From: Treponema sp.
GTDB taxonomy: Bacteria; Spirochaetota; Spirochaetia; Treponematales; Treponemataceae
DNA: 64,000 bases
Direction of reading: 5' to 3'
Assembly (NCBI GenBank): GCA_017470605.1
Contig: JAFUYH010000031.1
Span: forward strand, 36,481 to 100,480
The position numbers were made by a program, and so were the translations under genes. The notes under the pieces are model-generated. The model saw nothing but the letters and a program-made list of their open reading frames with translations, ran no database searches and was not told the origin of the DNA. Positions 50,661 to 59,773 of this stretch are shown here, one piece after another (the first letter of the stretch is position 1; each line of letters opens with the position of its first letter).

Positions 50661-51611
50661 TTGAAAGGTGCTGTAAAAAATATTTTTTATTGTGTGCTTT
50701 CTTCTGCTATAATCATAATGTCTGCTATAAATCCTGGCTGCAGCCATACCAAAACAAAAGGGGTAAATACTGATATGAATACAGAAAAAAAAGAATCTAT
50801 TTCACAGCTTGAAAACCTGTGCCCGCCGGAACTGTTTGAACATAGAGATAATTCAAAATACGGTGAATTGAGGCACGTAAAATATAATTCAAAAACCTGC
50901 GGAATGGAGAGGGCTTTTAACATCCTCTTGCCTGCAAATTATGATGAATCAAAAAAATATCCGGTTTTCTATATGATTCATGGAATTTTTGGTGATGAAA
51001 ATTCTTTTACAGGCGATGTCAACATGCACATAAAGGAACTTTTTGGCAACATGACGGAAGACGGAATTTGCGAAGAAATGTTCGTAGTTTTTCCGAATAT
51101 GTTTGCCGCCACAGACCCGAACATGAAGCCATCTTTTTCTGATGAGGCAGTCTGGTGCTACGACAACTTTATAAATGAACTGACTGCAGATTTGATGCCC
51201 TTCATAGAAGCAAATTTTAACGTAAAGACTGGTCGTGAAAATACAGCAATATGCGGCTTTTCAATGGGCGGAAGGGAAACCCTTTACATTACCATCCAGC
51301 GGCCAGACCTTGCAGCCTATGTGGGAGCAATCGCCCCCGCCCCGGGGCTGGTGCCTTCCAGAGACTGGGCAATGCAGCACAAGGGTATGCTTGCAGAAGA
51401 GCAGATAAAATACTCAGAGCCCCTTCCAAAAGTCCTTATGGTTTGCTGCGGCACTAACGACGGCACTGTAGGAAAGTACCCTCTGACTTACCATAACCTG
51501 CTTGAAAAAAACGGCACAGAGCACTACTGGTATGAAGTTCAGGGAGCCGACCACGACAACAATGCAATCCGCAGCGGACTTTATCACATACTGCAGTTTG
51601 CCTTCAGATAA
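50661..51611 (+). CDS. CE1-family esterase (feruloyl/acetyl-xylan esterase-like), lipoprotein
   Basis: A 316-residue alpha/beta hydrolase. The signal peptide ends in INPGCS, a probable lipobox. Motifs are YPVFYMIHGIFGDENSF, the nucleophile elbow ICGFSMGGRETLY, a catalytic Asp near CCGTNDGTVG and His in GADHDNNAIRSGLYH. CE1 esterases remove feruloyl or acetyl groups from xylan. The start codon is TTG, supported by AGGGGG 7 nt upstream. It is followed after 39 bp by a second GH43 gene, forming a xylan-debranching unit. Confidence 0.87.
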   Translation: MKGAVKNIFYCVLSSAIIIMSAINPGCSHTKTKGVNTDMNTEKKESISQLENLCPPELFEHRDNSKYGELRHVKYNSKTCGMERAFNILLPANYDESKKYPVFYMIHGIFGDENSFTGDVNMHIKELFGNMTEDGICEEMFVVFPNMFAATDPNMKPSFSDEAVWCYDNFINELTADLMPFIEANFNVKTGRENTAICGFSMGGRETLYITIQRPDLAAYVGAIAPAPGLVPSRDWAMQHKGMLAEEQIKYSEPLPKVLMVCCGTNDGTVGKYPLTYHNLLEKNGTEHYWYEVQGADHDNNAIRSGLYHILQFAFR

Positions 51612-51650
51612 GATTCAGATAACCTTCAGACAAAAGGAGTTTTATTTTCT

Positions 51651-53159
51651 ATGAAAAAACAGGCATTCAATCCTTACCTTCCTTCCTGGGAATACGTTCC
51701 AGACGGAGAACCTCATGTTTTTGGAGACAGGGTATACGTTTACGGTTCCCATGACCTTGCAAACGGATGTGTTTTCTGCCTTGGAGACTACGTCTGCTGG
51801 TCGGCACCTGTAAACGACCTTAGCGACTGGCGTTATGAGGGCATTATATATAGAAAAGAAGATGACAAGGCCAACAAGGGTCGCATGGTTCTGTATGCCC
51901 CGGACGTTTGCCAGGGCCCGGACGGCCGCTATTACCTTTACTACGTTTATGACAAAGTAGGCTTTGTTTCCGTTGCAGTCTGCGACACTCCTGCCGGACG
52001 CTATAAGTTCTACGGCTACGTTCATTATAAAGACGGAACAAGACTTGGAGACCGCAAAGGTGATATGCCTCAGTTTGACCCTGCAGTTCTCTGCGAAGGA
52101 GAGCGCACCTATCTTTATACAGCCTTCTGCGGAAACCACATGAAAGACCGCATCGGAGCAATGGCTACAGTTCTTGGACCTGATATGCTTACTATAGAAG
52201 AAGAGCCTGCGGTAATAGTTCCCGGCGACTGCTATGCCCTGAGCAGAGAAGAAGCCCGCTCTGCTGCAGAAAAGCAGGCAAAAGAAATGAACTGCCCTTA
52301 CCGTCTTGATTCTCTGGAAAACTGGGAAGGCTTTAAAGGTCATGCCTTTTTTGAAGCCTCATCCATCAGAAAAATCAAAGATACCTACTATTTTGTTTAT
52401 TCATCTCAGGTAATGCACGAACTCTGCTATGCCACCAGCAAAAGTCCTGTGGGCGGCTTTAAGTATGGCGGTGTAATTGTAAGCAACTGCGATATTGGCA
52501 TAGACACATACAAGAGTGCAGATATGCCGGCTGCCTACGGAGCAAACAATCACGGAGGCTTTGAAGAGATAAAGGGAGAATATTACATTTTCTATCATCA
52601 TCACACAAACGGAACATGGTTCAGCCGTCAGGGCTGTGCAGAAAAAATTACAGTCCAGGAAGACGGTTCCATTCCTCAGGTAGAAATCACTTCCTGCGGA
52701 CTGAACGGCGGGCCCCTCCCTGCAAAGGGCGAATACCCGGCTTACATAGCCTGTAACCTTTTTACAGACAAACATTCCATGTATGTTGCCCCGGAATTCC
52801 CGAAAGTTACCCAGTATAATGGCGACCAGCCAGACGGAACTCCATATGGCGGAACAGAAAATGCAGAAGATTCTTCATATATAACTGGAATCATAAAAAA
52901 CACTACAATCGGTTTTAAGTATTTTGATTTTAAGAATGTAAAGAAACTTACAATAGTTACCCGCGCCTATATTCACGGAGACTTTGAAGTTCGCACAGAA
53001 TGGAACGGCCCTTTACTTGGAAAGATAAGCCTTACAGACGGTTCAAATTTCTGGGAAAAACACAGTGCAGAAATCGCTTTTCCAGAAGGTTGCCATGCCC
53101 TCTACCTCAAATTCACAGGAAGCGGCACAGGCCAGCTGAAATCCATTATCTTCGAATAG
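51651..53159 (+). CDS. GH43 beta-xylosidase/arabinofuranosidase, cytoplasmic
   Basis: A 502-residue GH43 enzyme without a signal peptide. NPYLPSWEYVPDGEPHVFGDRVYVYGSHD has the catalytic Asp region, RMVLYAPDVCQGPDGRYYLYYVYD the second blade, GHAFFEASSIRKIKDTYYFVYSS the general acid Glu, and a C-terminal CBM6-like sandwich ends in HALYLKFTGSGTGQLKSIIFE. It would cleave xylo- or arabino-oligosaccharides after import. AAAGGAG precedes the ATG. Its 3' end overlaps the convergent AraC gene by 14 bp. Confidence 0.92.
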   Translation: MKKQAFNPYLPSWEYVPDGEPHVFGDRVYVYGSHDLANGCVFCLGDYVCWSAPVNDLSDWRYEGIIYRKEDDKANKGRMVLYAPDVCQGPDGRYYLYYVYDKVGFVSVAVCDTPAGRYKFYGYVHYKDGTRLGDRKGDMPQFDPAVLCEGERTYLYTAFCGNHMKDRIGAMATVLGPDMLTIEEEPAVIVPGDCYALSREEARSAAEKQAKEMNCPYRLDSLENWEGFKGHAFFEASSIRKIKDTYYFVYSSQVMHELCYATSKSPVGGFKYGGVIVSNCDIGIDTYKSADMPAAYGANNHGGFEEIKGEYYIFYHHHTNGTWFSRQGCAEKITVQEDGSIPQVEITSCGLNGGPLPAKGEYPAYIACNLFTDKHSMYVAPEFPKVTQYNGDQPDGTPYGGTENAEDSSYITGIIKNTTIGFKYFDFKNVKKLTIVTRAYIHGDFEVRTEWNGPLLGKISLTDGSNFWEKHSAEIAFPEGCHALYLKFTGSGTGQLKSIIFE

Positions 53160-54030
53160 AATCCGGAATGGAAGACGGAATAATAACATCCTTTGCTTTT
53201 TTCTGGTACTGTTTTGGAGTGCAGTCCATAAACTGCCTGAAGACCCGGGAAAAATACTGGATGTTGTTAAATCCGTTTTCCGTAGCAATTTCCGTAATAT
53301 TCTTGTTTGTATAAATCAGTTCCAGACAGGATTTTTCTATACGGAATTTATTAATATATTCCGTAACGTTCATTCCCACAGAATCTTTAAAAAGCCTGCT
53401 GAAATGACTTTTACTGTAATTCGTAATATTCAGAATATCATCCAGTGTAATATTTTCCTTAAAGTGCTCGCGTATAAATACAATGGCACTGTCAATTGCA
53501 GAAACATTATGCTTCTGGCCGCTATGTAAAGGCGAAATAACTTCGTACTGTTTTGTCTGAATTATATAAGTAATGATTTCAAACAGAAGTGACTTAATCA
53601 TAAAATCACTACCAAAAACATCATCCTTTTTATAGCTGATATAAAGCCTGATTTTATTACAAAGTGCAGGAGAAAGGGAAAGAAAACGGCGAACCTTAAT
53701 GCTTTCAAACATACTGCGGCAAAGGTCATTTGACTTTCCAAGGGCAGAAACATCAAAGACGATGGCATGATAGTGAAATTCTTCACCTTCAAGAATGCTT
53801 TTTACGTAATGATCCGTACCTGGTTCCAGAAAAATAATATCGCCGGGAAAAACATTTCTGTGACTGCCTTCTATGCAAAAATCAGCCCGTCCGTCATCAA
53901 GGTAAAAAATTTCATATTCAATATGATGATGATTTCGTGGAAGATAAGCGGTTTGAGAAAAAACTCCAATTGGAAATTCTGATTCATTATCAGCAGCACC
54001 AGAAAGTATAGAATCCTTTTCCATATACAC
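53146..54030 (-). CDS. AraC-family transcriptional regulator
   Basis: A 294-residue regulator: an N-terminal cupin (about 15-110; HHHIEYEIFYLDDGRADF, FPGDIIFLEPGTDHYV) that binds a sugar, and two C-terminal HTH motifs (about 190-285; ITLDDILNITNYSKSHFSRLFKDSVGMNVTEYI and ITEIATENGFNNIQYFSRVFRQFMDCTPKQYQ). It sits between the GH43 gene and the ABC importer genes and most likely activates them in response to xylan-derived sugars. It is transcribed away from the importer and could share its promoter region. Confidence 0.92.
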   Translation of the reverse strand: MYMEKDSILSGAADNESEFPIGVFSQTAYLPRNHHHIEYEIFYLDDGRADFCIEGSHRNVFPGDIIFLEPGTDHYVKSILEGEEFHYHAIVFDVSALGKSNDLCRSMFESIKVRRFLSLSPALCNKIRLYISYKKDDVFGSDFMIKSLLFEIITYIIQTKQYEVISPLHSGQKHNVSAIDSAIVFIREHFKENITLDDILNITNYSKSHFSRLFKDSVGMNVTEYINKFRIEKSCLELIYTNKNITEIATENGFNNIQYFSRVFRQFMDCTPKQYQKKAKDVIIPSSIPDSIRR

Positions 54031-54133
54031 ATTTTATATCCGCTTTATTATTTACTCAATAAAAAATAGCATTTTAGTATAAATTTTATGCAAAATAAGA
54101 TGTTTTTTTTAGAGAATTCCAGACTTATCATTA

Positions 54134-54147
54134 ATTAAACGTTTTAC
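54134..54147. promoter_or_regulatory. LacI-type operator upstream of the ABC importer
   Basis: ATTAAACGTTTTAC matches the reverse complement of the 50617-50630 site at the AAACGTTT core and most flanking bases (AGTAAAACGTTTAA is common to both). It is 148 bp before the binding-protein ATG. Confidence 0.5.
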
Positions 54148-54232
54148 TTGCGCAAAAAAGAATGCCCTACAGGTGTCCTTAGGGGATTTCCTCGATTGCG
54201 AATCTAAAAGTTTAGGTTTAACATTTGGATAA

Positions 54233-54246
54233 GGCAATCGATTGCC
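54233..54246. promoter_or_regulatory. 14-bp perfect palindrome in the importer leader
   Basis: GGCAATCGATTGCC is perfectly symmetric. Its right half TCGATTGC also occurs as a direct copy at 54192-54199. Possible operator; otherwise the 54031-54294 gap contains only AT-rich sequence and the LacI-type site. Confidence 0.45.
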
Positions 54247-54294
54247 GTAAAGCATTCGGTTTTGAAAAAAGTCATAAAAATAAGGAGGACTTTT

Positions 54295-56010
54295 ATGAAA
54301 AAAGTAATGTCAGTTGCTTTGGCAGCAGTTATGGCATTAAGCTTGGTTGGATGTAAAGGAGGCGCTTCTGGAAAGAATAAGCCTTTGAACATCTCTATTT
54401 TCTCTATTCAGCAGCGCGAGCAGCCACCTGCTGACAACAAGACCTACAAGTGGATTGAAGAGAAATTTGGTGTAACTTTCTCTTTCGATATTCTTGTTGG
54501 TGATAAAGACCAGAAAATTGGTGTACTTATCGCTTCTGGTGACCTTCCTGACCTTGTAGAGGTTGACTCTGAAAAGTTCCAGGGTGCTGGATGTCTTCGC
54601 GACCTTAAGCCATTAGTAGAAAAATATGCTCCAAATCTTATGAAGCACTATTCTTCTGCCTGGAAAAAGATGATTGACCAGGATTCTGAAAAAGATGCAA
54701 ACGGAAACATCATCAAAGAGCACATCTACTCACTTCCTAACTATGGTGTAATTGACGGAATTCCTTCTGATACATATTACAACCAGAATGGATGGTGGAT
54801 TCAGAAAGCAGTTCTTAAGGAATTCGGATATCCAAAGATTACAACAATCGATGAATACTTCGACCTTATTGAAAAGTACGCTCAGAAATATCCAACTATT
54901 GATGGAATGCCTACAATTCCTTTCAATATCATCACAGCTGACTGGGAAGCATTTGACCTCTGGAACCCGCCTAACTTCCTGGCTGGTTATCCAAACGATG
55001 GTAACGGACACGTTGACCTTGTAAACGGAAAATATGTTTATACAGACAACTTTGCTGATGAAAATGCAAAGAGATGGTTCAAACTTGCTAACGGATACTT
55101 CCAGAGAGGCTTGATTGACCCAGCTTCTTTCACAGATAACCGCGACCAGTACTATGCAAAGATTGCTCAGGGACGTGTTCTTGGTATGTTTATTCAGGGA
55201 TGGCAGTTCATGGGTGAACCAGAACAGACACTCTGGACAGCAGGTAAAGATGAAAGAACTTATGCTCCACTCCCAATCGTATTTGATAAGTCTATCCGCC
55301 CACACTACCGCGACCAGTCACTTCCAAACCTCCAGAGAGGTTATGGTATTACTGTAAAATGTCCGGAAGACAAGGCTATCAAGATTCTTCAGTTCATGGA
55401 TGAAATGATTAAGGAAGAAAACCAGAAAGTTCTCTACTGGGGATTTGAAGGAGAAGACTACCTTATCGATGCAGATGGTTCAATCACAGGAACTAAGGGT
55501 GCTGCTTACCGCACAGACAAACAGCGTTCAGACCAGAGAGATCCTAACTGGATTCAGAAGAACCGCGCTACTCTTTGGATTGAAGAAGCTCCAAAACTGG
55601 AAGGAACACTGCCAAGCGGATACACACGTTCTATGGATGACCTTGAATGGGAATATGCTAAGAGCCAGAAACAGGTTGACCTTGAACTTTGGGAAGCATA
55701 TGACGTTGGTTCTTATGCTGAATTCGTAGACTCTAACCCTCCAAAGAATGCCGGCTGGTACCCAATGTGGCAGTGCAACCCATCTGCTGAAAACGGCGGA
55801 TTTGAAGAGGAAGCAGCAGTTGCCATGACAGGATTTGAATCAATCCAGAGAAAGTATCTGCCTATGATGATTATGGGAAAACCAGAAGACTTTGAAAAAA
55901 CATGGGATGAATATGCATCTTTGCTCAAGCCACTTACAGCTACTTACAACAAGTTTATGCAGCAGCAGCTTGACCATCGTGTAGAAGCATTCGGTGGTTT
56001 CCAGAACTAG
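54295..56010 (+). CDS. ABC importer substrate-binding lipoprotein (LplA-like)
   Basis: I start at ATG 54295, which has AAGGAGG 6 nt upstream and gives a lipoprotein signal MKKVMSVALAAVMALSLVGC with Cys20. The 571-residue mature protein is of the large extracellular oligosaccharide-binding type (family 1, LplA-like), with YKWIEEKFGVTFSFDI, IASGDLPDLVEV and PNLQRGYGITVKCPEDKAIKILQF. Strikingly codon-optimised (abundant regular codons) compared with neighbours, as expected for a highly expressed protein. A terminator separates it from the permeases. Substrate is probably a xylo- or arabino-oligosaccharide. Confidence 0.93.
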   Translation: MKKVMSVALAAVMALSLVGCKGGASGKNKPLNISIFSIQQREQPPADNKTYKWIEEKFGVTFSFDILVGDKDQKIGVLIASGDLPDLVEVDSEKFQGAGCLRDLKPLVEKYAPNLMKHYSSAWKKMIDQDSEKDANGNIIKEHIYSLPNYGVIDGIPSDTYYNQNGWWIQKAVLKEFGYPKITTIDEYFDLIEKYAQKYPTIDGMPTIPFNIITADWEAFDLWNPPNFLAGYPNDGNGHVDLVNGKYVYTDNFADENAKRWFKLANGYFQRGLIDPASFTDNRDQYYAKIAQGRVLGMFIQGWQFMGEPEQTLWTAGKDERTYAPLPIVFDKSIRPHYRDQSLPNLQRGYGITVKCPEDKAIKILQFMDEMIKEENQKVLYWGFEGEDYLIDADGSITGTKGAAYRTDKQRSDQRDPNWIQKNRATLWIEEAPKLEGTLPSGYTRSMDDLEWEYAKSQKQVDLELWEAYDVGSYAEFVDSNPPKNAGWYPMWQCNPSAENGGFEEEAAVAMTGFESIQRKYLPMMIMGKPEDFEKTWDEYASLLKPLTATYNKFMQQQLDHRVEAFGGFQN

Positions 56011-56027
56011 TTAAGTTCCATTTTAAT

Positions 56028-56061
56028 GGGGCTGTCTGTCAAACGGCAGCCCCTTTTTTTT
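56028..56061 (+). terminator. Attenuating terminator between binding protein and permeases
   Basis: GGGGCTG (56028-56034) pairs with CAGCCCC (56047-56053), followed by eight T. Partial read-through would give excess binding protein over permease, as in other importers. Confidence 0.85.
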
Positions 56062-56085
56062 AGACTTAAAAAACAGGTATTTTTT

Positions 56086-57054
56086 ATGAAAAATAAAAAA
56101 AATAAAGTATCAGTAGAAGAATCTCCTACAGTACTGACTAATAAGAAAAGTAAATGGCAGATTTTGGGAAAGCAGAAAATGCTTATCCTTATGTCTCTAC
56201 CTTTTGTTCTTTACATCATTTTGTTTAGATACGTTCCTCTCTGGGGCTGGACAATGGCTTTTCAGGACTACAAGCCATACAAGACCTTTGGTGAGCAGGA
56301 ATGGGTTGGATTTAAATGGTTTATCCAGCTCTTTACAGAAAAAGAATTCCTTCTTTCTTTAAGAAACACAGTTGGAATGAGCCTTATAAGTACGGCTCTC
56401 GGTTATGTAACAGCAATCTTAATTGCAGTATTTTTGAATGAAGTCCGATATATCGGAATAAAAAGATTCGTTCAGACAGTATCCTACCTCCCACACTTCC
56501 TTTCCTGGGTAATTGTAACGGGTCTGGTAGCAAATGTTCTTTCTGTAGAAGACGGAACATTAAATAATATCTTGATGGGACTACACATTGTTGATGCTCC
56601 TGTAAAATGGCTTTCTGTTCCAAAATATTTCTGGCACATCATAGGCTGGACTTACGTATGGAAGGAAGTCGGCTGGAACACAATTGTATATCTTGGAGCA
56701 ATGACTGCCATTGACCCTTGTCTTTATGAAGCCGCTCAGATAGACGGCTGCGGTCGTCTCCGCAAAATCTGGCACATCACGCTGCCGGGAATTAAACCTA
56801 CTATCATCATCATGATGATTATGTCTGCAGGACATATCCTTGATGCAAACTTTGAAATGCCATACTTACTGCAGAACGGTATGATTCAGGATGTTGCAGA
56901 AACAATCGATATTTATGTTCTTAAATATGGTTTCAAACTTTCACGTTACGGCCTTGCTACCGCTGCAGGTATCTTTAAGAATGTTGTTAATATCATACTT
57001 CTTGTTATAGCAAACTCTATTGCTAAAAAGAGCGGTGAGGAGCGACTGATATGA
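56086..57054 (+). CDS. ABC importer permease (LplB-like)
   Basis: From ATG 56086 (CAGG about 9 nt upstream) the product is 322 residues with six transmembrane helices and the EAA loop EAAQIDGCGRLRKIWHITLPGIKP that docks to the ATPase. LPFVLYIILFRYVPLWGWTMAFQDYKPYK is the LplB hallmark. No ATPase gene is present here; a shared MsmX-type ATPase encoded elsewhere is expected. It overlaps the next permease by 4 bp. Confidence 0.93.
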   Translation: MKNKKNKVSVEESPTVLTNKKSKWQILGKQKMLILMSLPFVLYIILFRYVPLWGWTMAFQDYKPYKTFGEQEWVGFKWFIQLFTEKEFLLSLRNTVGMSLISTALGYVTAILIAVFLNEVRYIGIKRFVQTVSYLPHFLSWVIVTGLVANVLSVEDGTLNNILMGLHIVDAPVKWLSVPKYFWHIIGWTYVWKEVGWNTIVYLGAMTAIDPCLYEAAQIDGCGRLRKIWHITLPGIKPTIIIMMIMSAGHILDANFEMPYLLQNGMIQDVAETIDIYVLKYGFKLSRYGLATAAGIFKNVVNIILLVIANSIAKKSGEERLI

Positions 57055-57998
57055 TGAATAAAACTTTAAAAAATGACTATTCTGCTGCAAAAAGACGCAC
57101 AGATGTTGGAAACTTTATTTTTGACGCAATTATTTTCATTGTTCTTGCATTCGTAGTAGTTGCAACTGTATATCCTTTCTGGAATACAATCGCAATTTCT
57201 TTGAACGAAGGTCTTGATTCCCTAAAAGGCGGAATTAAACTATGGCCTAGAAAGTTCACAATGCAGAACTATAAAAACCTCTTTACTACAGACAGAATCT
57301 TCCATGCAGGAATTATTTCTATATCAAGAACTATAATTCAGACTGTATTGTGTGTATTCTGTACAGCAATTCTGGCATACTCACTCAGCCGCAAGGAATT
57401 TGTTCTGCGAAAACCACTTACAACTATCCTTGTAATTTCCATGTATGTAAATGCAGGTCTTATTCCTGGATATATGCTTATTAAAAATCTTCATCTTCTT
57501 GGAAAATATGCAGTTTATATTGTTCCAGGACTTGTAGATATATTCAACTTTATTCTTGTAAGAACCTACATAAACGGATTGCCGGACAGTTTTGTTGAAT
57601 CAGCACGTATAGACGGAGCCAATGAGTTCAGAATCTTCATGCAGATTATCATGCCTCTTATTGTTCCTTCAATCGCAATGATCTGTCTCTTTACTGCAGT
57701 AAACGCATGGAACAGCTGGTTTGATACATATCTTTATGCTTCAAACAAGCCAAGACTTCACTCCCTGCAGTATGTACTTATGTCTATCTTACAGGCAAGC
57801 CAGAATCAGAGTGCTTCTGCCGCAGATGCTAACTCCATGGCAGTTGCTGCATCATCTGGTGCTTCAACTTCAATTTCAACACCAATCAGTACTCGTTCAG
57901 CTATTACAGTAGTTGCAACGCTGCCGATTTTAATTGTTTATCCTTTCGTACAGAAATACTTTGTAGTAGGTATGACAATTGGTGGTGTAAAAGAATAA
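57051..57998 (+). CDS. ABC importer permease (LplC/YtcP-like)
   Basis: A 315-residue permease with six transmembrane helices and the EAA-like loop ESARIDGANEFRIFMQIIMPLIVPS. LSRKEFVLRKPLTTILVISMYVNAGLIPGYMLI is typical of LplC. A Ser/Ala-rich loop (about 259-287, QNQSASAADANSMAVAASSGAS) is inserted before the last helix. It overlaps the LplB-like gene (ATGA), so the two permeases are co-translated. Confidence 0.92.
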   Translation: MMNKTLKNDYSAAKRRTDVGNFIFDAIIFIVLAFVVVATVYPFWNTIAISLNEGLDSLKGGIKLWPRKFTMQNYKNLFTTDRIFHAGIISISRTIIQTVLCVFCTAILAYSLSRKEFVLRKPLTTILVISMYVNAGLIPGYMLIKNLHLLGKYAVYIVPGLVDIFNFILVRTYINGLPDSFVESARIDGANEFRIFMQIIMPLIVPSIAMICLFTAVNAWNSWFDTYLYASNKPRLHSLQYVLMSILQASQNQSASAADANSMAVAASSGASTSISTPISTRSAITVVATLPILIVYPFVQKYFVVGMTIGGVKE

Positions 57999-58038
57999 TA
58001 TGTCCTCCATATTTATTTAAAAAAGTACCAGTCTTATA

Positions 58039-58080
58039 ACTGCGGAGCGGCTCCTGTTTCTGTTCCGCAGTTTTTTTTTG
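58039..58080 (+). terminator. Terminator after the ABC importer operon
   Basis: AACTGCGGA pairs with TCCGCAGTT at 58064-58072, with nine T at its end. It separates the importer from the carboxylesterase gene. Confidence 0.85.
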
Positions 58081-58118
58081 AAAATAAAAATAAAAAATGA
58101 TGATGAGAGGTTGAAAAA

Positions 58119-59609
58119 ATGATTAGAGAAGTAAAAGTGGAAGAAGGAATTGTTCGCGGACTTCCTGCAGCAGACCCTAGAATTACAGCCTTTAAGGGCA
58201 TTCCTTTTGCGGCTCCTCCTGTAGGAACTTTACGCTGGGCTCCGCCTCAGCCTGCGGCAAAATGGGATGGCGTTCGTGAATGTTACAAGTTTTCTGCAGT
58301 GCCGGTTCAGCCCGGGGCAACTCCCACCCCTCCCGATGACGACCTTTACGGAAAAGAATGGTGCGTAGACACGGAACTTGAATATAATGAAGACTGCCTT
58401 TATCTGAACGTTTGGACTCCGGCCCGCAGGGCAGATGAAAAACTTCCTGTATATTTCTGGATTTTTGGAGGCGGTTGGCAGGTTGGTAACGCTTCAGAAA
58501 TGGAATTTGACGGAGAGCGGATTGCCCGCCGCGGCATTGTTGTTGTAACAATCAATTATCGTGTAAATCTTTTTGGCTTTACCTGCCACAAGGAAATTAC
58601 CGCTGAATACCCGGATGCACCCGCAAACTTCGGAATTCAGGACCAGCAGTTTGCACTTAAATGGGTAAGCCGCAACATTGCAGCCTTTGGCGGCGACCCG
58701 GACAATATTACAATAGGCGGACAGTCGGCTGGTGGGGGAAGCGTTCTTCTGCACGTGGGTAATAAGGAAAGCAGAAAATATTTTAAGCGTGCCGTTGTAG
58801 AAAGCGGAGTTTTTGTAAATCCTTTCAGAGGCCTCTTTCCTATGAGAAGTGTTGCCGAAGCAGAAAAAATCGGGCAGGAATTCTTTGAATTCTGCGGTGT
58901 TCATAACTTAAAAGAAGCCCGCAAGCTCAGTACAGAAACTCTATGGAAAAAGTGGGATGAATGGGGAGGATTCGGAAAATCTGCCGCAACATGGGCTCCT
59001 ATTGTTGACGGAAACTTTCACCATGGAGATATAATTTCTTCAATTGAAAAAGGAGAAGTTACTCCGCCTCCACTTTTCATAGGCTATACAGGAGATGAAT
59101 TTAATGACTCCCCTAGTCCAGAAATTAAAGAAAGCTGGATAAACACTGTAGAACTTGGAATCCGAAAACTGATTAAGGCAGAAGAAGAGCATGGCATGAA
59201 GAATAAAAACTATGTCTACAAGTTTGAAGTTCCAATTCCGGGCTGGGATAATCCGGGATCCTTCCATTCTGTAGACCTCTGGTTCTTCTTTGAAAGTCTT
59301 GCAAAATGCTGGAGACCTTTTACAGGCCTTCATTATGATATGGCCCGCCACATGTGTGACTATCTGTGCAATTTTATAAAAACAGGAAATCCGAATGATG
59401 ACGGACTTATAAGCAGGGGGCTTTCTGCAAGTGCCGGAATAAATTACCAGCCTACAAAGCCTGAATACATAAAACGTCAGAAAGCAGAAAAGGAAAAACT
59501 TCCTGAATGGAAAACATTCTCTACAGAAGAGCCGAATGTTATGATTTTTGGTGAAAAATGTATTCCTCAAGTGTATAAGCCAGGGATTGAAATAAGCAAG
59601 TATTTATAA
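58119..59609 (+). CDS. Type B carboxylesterase
   Basis: A 496-residue alpha/beta hydrolase of the carboxylesterase/lipase B family. The oxyanion-hole region is YFWIFGGGWQVGN, the nucleophile elbow ITIGGQSAGGGSVLLHV with the catalytic Ser, the acidic residue is in GYTGDEFNDSPS and the His in SFHSVDLWFFFES. There is no signal peptide. In this locus it may de-esterify acetylated or phenolic xylo-oligosaccharides. AGAGG lies 7 nt before the ATG. Confidence 0.9.
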   Translation: MIREVKVEEGIVRGLPAADPRITAFKGIPFAAPPVGTLRWAPPQPAAKWDGVRECYKFSAVPVQPGATPTPPDDDLYGKEWCVDTELEYNEDCLYLNVWTPARRADEKLPVYFWIFGGGWQVGNASEMEFDGERIARRGIVVVTINYRVNLFGFTCHKEITAEYPDAPANFGIQDQQFALKWVSRNIAAFGGDPDNITIGGQSAGGGSVLLHVGNKESRKYFKRAVVESGVFVNPFRGLFPMRSVAEAEKIGQEFFEFCGVHNLKEARKLSTETLWKKWDEWGGFGKSAATWAPIVDGNFHHGDIISSIEKGEVTPPPLFIGYTGDEFNDSPSPEIKESWINTVELGIRKLIKAEEEHGMKNKNYVYKFEVPIPGWDNPGSFHSVDLWFFFESLAKCWRPFTGLHYDMARHMCDYLCNFIKTGNPNDDGLISRGLSASAGINYQPTKPEYIKRQKAEKEKLPEWKTFSTEEPNVMIFGEKCIPQVYKPGIEISKYL

Positions 59610-59620
59610 TAACAAATGCT

Positions 59621-59761
59621 AAAAAAAAATATTTGTGCGCAAGTGGAGCGGGATTGGAAAACCACTTGCAAGCCGGCGCGAAGCGCAGTGAATAGGATTC
59701 CTATACGGCTTGCACCGTGCGTTTTCCAAGAACGCGCAACGAAAGCACAAATATTTTTTTT
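59621..59761. repeat. 141-bp imperfect palindrome between convergent genes
   Basis: Outer arms of 17 bp (59622-59638 with 59745-59761, AAAAAAAATATTTGTGC) are perfect. Inner arms GGAAAAC...TGCAAGCCG (59656-59675) and CGGCTTGCA...GTTTTCC (59706-59727) match apart from a short internal mismatch. The centre holds a GCGC hairpin and ATAGGATTCCTAT. It serves as a bidirectional terminator between the carboxylesterase and GH1 genes, and has the look of a small non-autonomous element. Confidence 0.7.
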
Positions 59762-59773
59762 ACCGCAAGTTAA

